The notes under the pieces: model-generated | Database searches by the model: none | What the model was told of the DNA's origin: nothing | The model's input: the letters and a program-made list of their open reading frames with translations, nothing else | Program-made: the position numbers and the translations under genes | Shown here: piece after piece, positions 1-5,500 of the stretch | How the letters are laid out: every line of letters starts with the position of its first letter | Numbering within the stretch: the stretch's first letter is position 1 | Origin: Alphaproteobacteria bacterium | Lineage (GTDB): Bacteria > Pseudomonadota > Alphaproteobacteria > UBA3830 | Reading direction: 5' to 3' | NCBI GenBank assembly: GCA_025998595.1 | Contig: BNWE01000070.1 | Location: 1 to 6,962 of the forward strand | Length of the DNA stretch: 6,962 bases

Positions 1-59
1 AGACCTGTTAGAGACTTCATTAGGCGATCATGCTTCAATACCATTTCAAAACTTAACAT
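1..59 (-). CDS. N-terminal start of an IS5-like (DDE_Tnp_4 type) transposase, cut by the window edge
   Basis: The minus strand has an ATG at 59-57 followed by 20 codons running off the left edge. The peptide begins MLSFEMVLKHDRLMKSLTGL. A short helical N-terminus ending in a Leu-Thr-Gly-Leu motif is typical of the helix-turn-helix (HTH_Tnp_4) that opens transposases of the IS5/DDE_Tnp_4 group. An AGAGGT ribosome binding site lies 7 bases upstream, which supports the start. The catalytic DDE part would be outside the window, so it cannot be said whether the element is intact. It reads in the same direction as the ISAs1-type fragment next to it and seems to be the element that disrupted it. The family call rests on only 20 residues. 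Confidence 0.55.
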   Translation of the reverse strand, partial: MLSFEMVLKHDRLMKSLTG

Positions 60-66
60 CTCGTCA

Positions 67-72
67 ACCTCT
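67..72 (-). promoter_or_regulatory. Ribosome binding site of the IS5-like transposase
   Basis: AGAGGT on the minus strand ends 7 bases before the ATG at 59. It decides the start of this very short visible reading frame. Confidence 0.5.
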
Positions 73-91
73 ACGCAAAATAATATCTACT

Positions 92-385
92 TTAACTCTT
101 TTTTGGTTGTTCGTGAACAGGGTTAATTATGACACTTGCTATTTTCGCGCCATTAACTATGCTTAATACACGACTGAGTGTCGCTTTTGAGGGAATCTTG
201 ACTATCCCGAAATGTTCTTTTAAAAATTTAGACCGCCCCTCAGCATAGATGACCAGGCCACTCAGCGTATCTAATCCGCATAACATACCGCACATTATGA
301 TTATCAATATGTCCGAAAGTTTGTGCTCGACATAGCTTGGATGCCTTGGATCTTCAATGGTTTCGAACTTCTCTTTTGCTGTCAT
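92..385 (-). pseudogene. Truncated ISAs1-family transposase (N-terminal fragment)
   Basis: An ATG at 385 opens 97 residues. The motifs FETIEDPRHPSY, LSDILIIIMCGMLCG, FLKEHFGI and the stretch Lys-Ala-Thr-Leu-Ser-Arg are the usual order at the N-terminus of ISAs1-family transposases (the DDE_Tnp_1-associated domain: 'DPR' followed by a hydrophobic segment with Cys-Gly, then 'P(S)xxTLxR'). Full-length family members are roughly 350-400 residues and carry a DDE catalytic core after this region; here the frame stops at 94-92, so the core is absent. Homology appears to end around His-Glu-Gln, and the next bases lead straight into the start of another transposase. Interruption by a second insertion sequence is the simplest explanation. 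No strong ribosome binding site is seen. The protein cannot be active as a transposase. Confidence 0.8.
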
Positions 386-428
386 TTTTACACTACCAAT
401 AGAAAAACTTAGTACATAATACCTCTTT

Positions 429-742
429 CTATCGAAAATGTTTAGCCATCATACTCTCATACTTAAAATACTTAAAATACTTAAAATACTTAAAATACTT
501 AAAATACTTAAAAAATTTTATGAAACGACCGTGACAACATGCTAGCCAGAGCCTGCCTGCGGCGATAATACGTCGCTCGCGATATACCCCAAGCTCTTTT
601 TGTGCCGCCTTCTCGACAACGCTCTCTTTCAGCACTTCCAAGGCTTCGATGAGTTCCGTGATCTGATCAATAAGATCGTTTTCCTCTGTATTAATTGCGC
701 GATAAGATAATTGCTGCGCAGATTGTGCATATCGGTCTCCTC
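429..742 (-). pseudogene. Frameshifted remnant of an unrecognised gene, 3' end overgrown by a minisatellite
   Basis: An open frame runs on the minus strand from 740 to 429. Its first ~65 codons look like real protein: Asn-Thr-Glu-Glu-Asn-Asp, then LIDQITELIEALEVLKESVV (a heptad-like amphipathic helix), KAAQKELGVYRERRIIAAG and RLWLA. This frame has no good start. A strong GAGGAG site (742-737) sits 6 bases before an ATG at 730-728 in a different frame. Reading from that ATG gives MHNLRSNYLIAQLI, and a one-base shift near 690 would join it smoothly to the TEENDLIDQI stretch. I therefore infer a gene that started at 730 and suffered a frameshift. Its C-terminus is replaced by (Lys-Tyr-Phe)n encoded by a 9-bp repeat. 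I do not recognise the family; a coiled-coil protein of phage or plasmid type is possible. It is unlikely to be functional. Confidence 0.45.
460..513. repeat. Minisatellite: six perfect 9-bp units (TACTTAAAA)
   Basis: The unit TACTTAAAA is repeated six times without a mismatch (460-468 to 505-513), followed by AA and an ATTTTA tail. It lies between the end of the ISAs1-type fragment and the decayed minus-strand gene. On the minus strand it reads as a Phe-Lys-Tyr tripeptide repeat, and since 9 is a multiple of 3, copy-number change would not shift the frame. Perfect identity points to recent expansion by slippage. Confidence 0.95.
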
Positions 743-869
743 AAGGTTAATTTAAATACTTCACCTATTCTGGAGAGACCTTTCACTTTCAACTAAAAAT
801 ATATAGTCGCTTGGTTTTTGAGCCGTCTCATATCTGTTTGAACCTTTACACTTCCCAGAAGTCATGAGG

Positions 870-910
870 CGAAGCAATTAACGCTTGTCCCGCAAGGACT
901 TCGTTTTTTT
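870..910 (+). terminator. Weak Rho-independent terminator-like structure ending in T7
   Basis: GTCC (887-890) pairs with GGAC (896-899) around the loop CGCAA. Flanking CGAA (870-873) and TTCG (900-903) can close a longer stem, with AAGC/GCTT (872-875/883-886) as an alternative small hairpin. TTTTTTT follows at 904-910. The short core stem makes this weaker than the hairpin directly downstream. Confidence 0.35.
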
Positions 911-936
911 ACTAGCATCGTATGCTAGTGTTTTTT
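911..936 (+). terminator. Rho-independent terminator
   Basis: ACTAGCAT (911-918) and ATGCTAGT (922-929) form a perfect 8-bp stem with a 3-base loop, followed by G and six T (931-936). The T-tract shows that it works for rightward transcription. No plus-strand gene precedes it, so it either ends a small RNA starting somewhere in 743-900 or is left over from a deleted gene. It also insulates the downstream genes from readthrough. Apart from these two hairpins I see no gene or tRNA in 743-1004. Confidence 0.65.
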
Positions 937-994
937 CACAGTAGATTCTTCACAGCAAAGCATGCAACTCTAGGTTTGTAAATTGGTTTTATGT

Positions 995-1000
995 GGAGGT
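995..1000 (+). promoter_or_regulatory. Ribosome binding site (GGAGGT) selecting ATG 1005
   Basis: GGAGGT lies 4 bases before ATG 1005. It overlaps the codons that would follow an alternative GTG at 993, so the ATG is the better start. Confidence 0.65.
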
Positions 1001-1004
1001 AGCT

Positions 1005-1259
1005 ATGGTTAGGATTAATAACAAGAGAGTAATGATCGATCGCAATTATAAAGATATAGAGATTAGCGCAAATTCGATTATGGCAGATCAGTTTTTAGAA
1101 ATAGCCACAACAAAAGACGTCCGCCTCGAATCAATAGTGTGTAGCGGAATAAAGATTGTGTCCCGGAAGATTTTTCTTGATGGAGAGATCGTTTCCCATG
1201 GACAGATTATTTTAGCTGCAGAAGAGATTCATATAAATAAGGAGGCCAGGGCAATGTAG
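1005..1259 (+). CDS. 84-residue orphan protein resembling a few beta-helix strands
   Basis: The ORF starts at ATG 1005 behind a GGAGGT site and ends with TAG at 1257-1259. No signal peptide or membrane segment is visible. The second half alternates hydrophobic and polar residues with glycines at turns: SGIKIVSRKIFLDGEIVSHG followed by QIILAAEEIHIN. This is the pattern of rungs in parallel beta-helix (haemagglutinin/adhesin-type) proteins. The last part loosely matches residues 820-838 of the large exoprotein downstream (Gly-acid-Leu-x-Ala-Phe-Gly-Glu... Ile-Ile-x-Ala-x-Glu-Phe-x-Asn). A working small protein built of two or three rungs is possible. A surviving piece of a larger adhesin that kept a ribosome binding site is equally possible. 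No family was recognised; the coding call is reasonably safe, the function is not known. Confidence 0.6.
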   Translation: MVRINNKRVMIDRNYKDIEISANSIMADQFLEIATTKDVRLESIVCSGIKIVSRKIFLDGEIVSHGQIILAAEEIHINKEARAM

Positions 1260-1331
1260 AGAACAAAATTTTTCCGTAATCGTAAACATCTAGATATGTA
1301 AGGGCTTATGTGTACCTGCAAGTGGTGTTGT

Positions 1332-1350
1332 TTACAATTTTGAATTGTAA
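1332..1350. repeat. Perfect 8-bp inverted repeat upstream of the secreted coiled-coil gene
   Basis: TTACAATT (1332-1339) and AATTGTAA (1343-1350) are perfectly complementary around a 3-base spacer. The centre lies about 40 bases before ATG 1383. No T-tract follows, so it is not a good terminator. The position suits a regulator-binding palindrome or a leader hairpin, but this is inferred from position and symmetry only. Confidence 0.4.
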
Positions 1351-1372
1351 TTAAAAATGATTTTAAAAATAT

Positions 1373-1376
1373 GAGG
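1373..1376 (+). promoter_or_regulatory. Ribosome binding site (GAGG) selecting ATG 1383
   Basis: GAGG is spaced 6 bases from ATG 1383. An in-frame ATG at 1371 overlaps this site and has no site of its own. The start at 1383 also gives a clean signal peptide (Met-Lys-Lys then a hydrophobic run). Confidence 0.65.
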
Positions 1377-1382
1377 TTTATT

Positions 1383-2345
1383 ATGAAAAAAATATTATTA
1401 GCAACGATGGCGTTATCAACTTTTAGCACTAGTGGTGCAATGAATTGGGAGGAGGCATCAAGTGCGTCTTCAATTAAATCTGGAGCAAGTAGTGTCTCCA
1501 CAAGGAGTTTTCCGAATCCGGCACCTACATATGGCTCTACATCAACTTTTAGCACTGTTAGTGCTTCAAGTACGTCTTCAATTAAATCCGGAGCAAGTGG
1601 TGTCTCCACAAGGAATTTCCCGAATCCGGCACCTATATATGGCTCTACATCAACTTTTAGCACTGTTAGTGCTTCAAATGTGCCTAGTGGAACGGAGTCT
1701 ACGAAAAGCTTTTATGCCGCCGGAATGAACTCGGAGACTGGTAGTTATAGCCCCAGAGCGTCTACATCAACTTCTACTGGTGGCTCCGTTATTATAAAGG
1801 AAATTGAATCCATAAAAGAGACCGCTAGACAACTGCTGACGCGTCAAGAAAATTTTCTCATAATGCGAGAGCAAGATGCTAAAGCGGCTGCTATCCAGAT
1901 GGCAAATATTATGAGGGCTCAGCAGAAACGACATGAGGAAGAAATAGAACGACTTAGGAAAGAAAAGCTGGCTGAAATAGAACGACTTGAGAAAGAAAGA
2001 CTGGCTGAAATAGAAAAAAGAATAGCAGCAGAGAAAAAAGAAGCTTTGCATAGGCAGGTAATGGCGGTTTGTCTTCGTCATGGCCTAAATCAAACAAATA
2101 TAATACGCCGCTGTTCTATGAAAGGTATAGAGAAAAAATCAGGTATCGAAAGATACAATGCAGTATCTGCAATCTACGACAAAACCCTCTCCCCTTTTGA
2201 AAAACTCTTTGACGACAAAAACAATTTGCGTTCACTCGGAGATTTTTTATACAAAAACAAAGGCGGAAAAGAGTATGCCTGTTTTCCTTCGCTGGCTTTC
2301 GAGAGTCTTATACGTGAGGTAAATGGTTTTTTGAGGACGCAATAA
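1383..2345 (+). CDS. Secreted Ser-rich repeat and coiled-coil protein (320 aa), family unknown
   Basis: Residues 1-19 are a classical signal peptide (MKKILLATMALSTFSTSGA, probable cut after Ala19), so the protein leaves the cytoplasm. Residues 25-60 and 61-96 are two near-identical 36-residue repeats rich in Ser/Thr/Ala, with a central Phe-Pro-Asn-Pro-Ala-Pro-x-Tyr-Gly motif. A Ser/Thr/Gly-rich linker follows to about residue 135. Residues ~138-225 form a long, highly charged coiled coil containing three 11-residue repeats (EIERLRKEKLA and variants, residues 187-219). The C-terminal ~95 residues look helical and contain three cysteines. I recognise no named family; the architecture suggests a surface or effector-like protein with a flexible N-terminal stalk. 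The gene lies 156 bp upstream of the large exoprotein gene, in the same direction. Coding confidence is high; function is unknown. Confidence 0.85.
   Translation: MKKILLATMALSTFSTSGAMNWEEASSASSIKSGASSVSTRSFPNPAPTYGSTSTFSTVSASSTSSIKSGASGVSTRNFPNPAPIYGSTSTFSTVSASNVPSGTESTKSFYAAGMNSETGSYSPRASTSTSTGGSVIIKEIESIKETARQLLTRQENFLIMREQDAKAAAIQMANIMRAQQKRHEEEIERLRKEKLAEIERLEKERLAEIEKRIAAEKKEALHRQVMAVCLRHGLNQTNIIRRCSMKGIEKKSGIERYNAVSAIYDKTLSPFEKLFDDKNNLRSLGDFLYKNKGGKEYACFPSLAFESLIREVNGFLRTQ
1455..1670 (+). repeat. Two tandem 108-bp repeats in the secreted coiled-coil gene
   Basis: Units 1455-1562 and 1563-1670 encode 36-residue copies that differ at only a few positions (Ala/Thr, Ser/Gly, Ser/Asn, Thr/Ile). 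A third copy begins at 1671 (GCTTCAA) and is lost at once. The 15-base string TCAACTTTTAGCACT occurs in both units (1542-1556, 1650-1664) and once more in the signal-peptide codons (1416-1430). Confidence 0.9.
1941..2039 (+). repeat. Three 33-bp units encoding 11-residue coiled-coil repeats
   Basis: Units 1941-1973, 1974-2006 and 2007-2039 encode EIERLRKEKLA, EIERLEKERLA and a degenerate EIEKRIAAEKK. An 11-residue (hendecad) spacing favours a straight or slightly right-handed coiled coil rather than the canonical heptad twist. Confidence 0.8.
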
Positions 2346-2380
2346 ATAGTTGCATCACGGGCACCAATGGCTTTGACGTG

Positions 2381-2403
2381 TGCCATATGAGGCATTTTCT
2401 TTT
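2381..2403 (+). terminator. Possible weak terminator after the secreted coiled-coil gene
   Basis: TGCC (2381-2384) and GGCA (2391-2394) could pair around a 6-base loop, followed by TTTTCTTTT. A 4-bp stem is marginal, so readthrough into the large exoprotein gene remains likely. Confidence 0.2.
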
Positions 2404-2485
2404 GCTGATTTCAATTTAGCATTGGAAGATAGCGCCAGCCCACAATGCAACTGGTAGCAATAGCGCAGGTGCTGCAAGCACCTGC
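2403..2485 (+). repeat. Palindromic element, copy 1 (5' leader of the exoprotein gene)
   Basis: Hairpin I pairs TGCTGA (2403-2408) with TTAGCA (2416-2421), one G-T pair. Then comes GAAGATAGCG, then hairpin II CCAG/CTGG (2435-2438/2451-2454), then GGTAGC, and hairpin III, a perfect 9-bp stem GCAGGTGCT/AGCACCTGC (2465-2473/2477-2485). The 34 bases 2425-2458 match 2549-2582 at 29 positions. Two of the five differences are the two partners of one base pair in hairpin II. The element ends 5 bases before the AGAGGT ribosome binding site, so its fold could affect translation of the exoprotein. Hairpin III has no T-tract and is not a terminator. Confidence 0.65.
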
Positions 2486-2490
2486 AATTG

Positions 2491-2496
2491 AGAGGT
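2491..2496 (+). promoter_or_regulatory. Ribosome binding site of the exoprotein gene (AGAGGT)
   Basis: AGAGGT lies 5 bases before ATG 2502, and an in-frame TAG at 2496-2498 overlaps it. Translation of this frame therefore cannot begin further upstream, which fixes the start. Hairpin III of the palindromic element ends just 5 bases before the site. Confidence 0.75.
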
Positions 2497-2501
2497 AGAA
2501 A

Positions 2502-5500
2502 ATGTATTTAACAAGGAAAAATTGCGATGCTGAAACAACTTCAGCATCGAAGATAGCGCCGGCATACGATGCAACCGGTAGCGAGGCAGAAAACGCCCAT
2601 GCGGCACGCACGTCCAGCTTCAAGCTGGTGGAAGCAGCTTCAGCTTCGCAAGCACATCTCGCACACAATTCAGAAGATAGCGAAGCAGTAAACGGGTCCA
2701 GCGTCACGCTGGTCAAGCGGGTTGGAGCGTGGTTGGGGATTATCTCGATATTAGCGACGGACATCGCCTGGGCTTTTCCTACGCGCATCTTTATTAGAAA
2801 CGCCGATAAAAGCGGAAAAGTCGAAGTGCTTTGTCCAGAAGCGTTGAAATCCATGATTAAGTTGGATTCCGGACGTGTCTTGCTAGACAACAAGAAGCTT
2901 CATGGGGATTTTGAACTGAATTCTCAGCTTCCGGTGATTATGAATTCTGTTATTGGTGATGGGTTAGCAATTCATGCTCCAGGTATAGAGATACGTGGAA
3001 ATACCAGAATCGGTAATTTCAATATTATAAATCCCTTAAGTCTTCTGCATGTAGGCGGGAAACTCACCACAAAAGACATTTCTATTTCCGGAAGAGCGCT
3101 GGTTGATGGAGAGCTGGAGGTTTGCGAAGGTGGAAAGATCAATCTCGATTATTCCAGTGGCGCCGGCGAATATTCGTTGATTAATAACGGAATGGTATCG
3201 GCTTCGAAGGAGCTGAGAATAAACAATCCATTCTCTCTCTGTTCCATATTAAACAACGGAACATTTGCGAGTCAGAATCTTTCCTTCAGTGCCAACGCGT
3301 TTACCAACGCTCCAAACGGAAGAATTCAATCTGATAAAGCCACTTTCGAACTGGGAATTTTTCTGCGGAATCATGGACTATTGAAAGCCAATAACCTAGT
3401 GGTTAAGCAGATACCGGCACTTGGCTTAAATCCACAATTTTTTCATCAGCTGGGAATGTTGGATATCAGTGGAACAGCTACGCTCAACTGCGACATGATT
3501 AGTGAAGGAACCACAAACATTAGTCAGTTGTTTTTTCCAAGTAGATCTCATTTGTTTGTGAAAGCTCAGACTACGAATATAGGCAGCATCGATGGATCAG
3601 TCGGTATTTTGAAAGCGGAAGGTAGTGCAAACGCAAAAATCGGTAATATTCGTGGTTCAGCCGAGTATATCGAGGGCGGAAACGCTAGATTGGCGATAGA
3701 TAAGTTAGAATCTCGTGCAAAAACATGCGTTATGTCAAATTCAGGCGCAGATGTGTCGATTGGAAGCATGAGCACAGCCATTAGCTCTCTGTTTGCGCAA
3801 GGAGGCAATCTTTCCGCCGGAAATATATCGGGGAAATCAGACGCTTATGCGACAGGCGGCAGTAATATGACTCTGCATAATGCTGAAAATTTAAGTCTAG
3901 TAACCGACGGAGCAAGTACTGACGTAAAAAATTCCCATCTGAGAAACGCATATCTGCATGGAAACACATCCTTTACGTCCACAAAATCCAACGACATTAA
4001 TAATTGCGGTAATTTTTACGGTACTGATACGCAAAACGGCGATTTTTATAACTCCGGAAATGCCACATTTAAAGGGAAGACATCCATTGGACAGTTGAAT
4101 AACCTTGGAACGACCACATCTAGCGGACACCTCTCAGCCGGAAATATCAACAATTCTGGAACGCTTACATCCAGTGGAAGTACAACTGCAAAACATATTC
4201 ACGTTCACGATTCTGGAAAAACCATACTTGGCGCTACAGGCGCGCACCAAATCGGATCATATACCGGAGCAGGTCTGCTAAAGGTCGAAGGGAAATATAC
4301 CCCAACATCCAGAGAGGTAACCGGCGCTGTTAGATTAAATGCAAACGTCGACATCGGAGAACTTAATGGTACTGCAACGATCGAAGCGGATCATCAGACT
4401 TACAAGGGGATGATTCCCACAAATTTCTACCTGAAAGGAAAGGTAGAGGCTTTTGTGGACTATATGCCTGAGCCAAGTGAAATTCCCAATCATGAAGGCG
4501 ATTTGGACGTGCATGCAACTCTCGCCAGTAGCTTTCTGAATTCTCGCGATCGAGATTATCGCGATGCCCAGCTTCATTTGAACATGGAAAAACACGATTT
4601 TACCAATAGTGCACGTTTTTCGGCCGGAGGATTGGAGGTCAAAAATGCAGGTAAATTTGAGAATCATCATGGCCGAATGAATCTGAGGAAATTTTGCATT
4701 ATTAAGGCCGAGAATTTTCTAAACGAAGGCCGACCTATTGCAAAAGACAACAGTCGCGCCGTCGATTATGGACCTGTGCATTTTATAATGCCGGCCACGT
4801 ATTACGAAAAGGATCCGAATACCTACATTCGAGTTGCCGATGGTCCAGTGAAGATTTTCGCTGCCAAAGGAGATATTCGCAACAGCTTCGCCTCTATTAT
4901 GGCGGCCAACGGTCCAATGCATCTGCGTGCCACTAAAGGAATTGTGGAAAATATTTCCGGAGATCTGATGGCGTTTGGCGAGCATAAATCCATCATCAAA
5001 GCCAAAGAATTCATTAACCGAGATTTGCCAGCAATTATTCGCAAGGGAGATGGGTATGCCAGTGGAGGAAGCAGTGGATTTCTCGGATTAAACGATGATA
5101 GCTGGAGCATTTATGTCCGATGCATCGACGTTGTCAATCAATCTCCCGGTAGCAATGCGGTCTTTGGTGGTCCTGTTAATATAAAAGGGAGCGTTTTAAA
5201 CCGGGGATCAACTCTTCAATCTGACGCAGGAATAAACATCAGCGGAAACTTAATTCAGCAGGATCAGCTGGAATTTATAGGCTCCCCAGGAAAAATAAGC
5301 GGCTTTTTTAGTTTTTTTGGAAATATACCTAACGGTACGGATTCTAATGTAAATTCAGGCAACAAAGCGTCGATTCATGTGGGGAAAGGCGGTCTTCAGG
5401 TAAAAGGCGAGACGCTAAAGGCAGACGGCGGAAAAATCGTTGCGCTGGATGGTGGCAATATCGATATCCAAGCCAAAAAAGCTAGCATTAACGCAGTAAA

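Larger units (their letters stand above)
1..108 (-). mobile_element. Probable left part of an IS5-like element inserted into an ISAs1-type element
   Basis: Reading the minus strand, the ISAs1-type frame loses recognisable homology around 95-110. Within ~50 bases a new ribosome binding site and transposase start appear. The element end should therefore lie between about 92 and 108. I cannot define its terminal inverted repeat or target duplication because the other end is outside the window. Confidence 0.4.

Noticed and set aside
460..513. CRISPR array
   Set aside because: The units are 9 bp and directly abutting with no spacers, so this is a minisatellite.
743..910. tRNA or tmRNA in the gene-free stretch
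   Set aside because: No T-arm consensus with a matching 5-bp stem, no cloverleaf and no CCA end could be found on either strand by eye.
993..1004. GTG 993 as start of the 84-residue protein
   Set aside because: It would place the GGAGGT site inside the coding region. ATG 1005 is correctly spaced from it.
1229..1663. 144-codon minus-strand frame and 88-codon plus-strand frame (1462-1728) over the Ser-rich repeats
   Set aside because: Both are shadows. The repetitive DNA makes every frame repetitive, but only the frame from 1383 has a signal peptide, a ribosome binding site and a coherent architecture.
1767..2395. Minus-strand frames at 1767-2081 and 2174-2395
   Set aside because: They are antisense to the coiled-coil part and end of the secreted protein. 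The Phe/Leu/Ser-rich content of the first is just the complement of Lys/Glu-rich codons.
2465..2485. Rho-independent terminator of the secreted coiled-coil gene
   Set aside because: The stem is strong, but AATTGAG follows instead of a T-tract, and it sits directly before a ribosome binding site.
2411..2893. 160-codon minus-strand open frame opposite the start of the large exoprotein
   Set aside because: It lies antisense to a 1487-codon frame with a ribosome binding site and export signal. Its apparent coding potential reflects the palindromic repeats. The same applies to the minus-strand frames at 3566-3808, 3781-3969, 3897-4130, 4335-4670, 4719-4985, 4823-5110, 5579-5764, 5859-6164, 6298-6525, 6383-6580 and 6626-6955.
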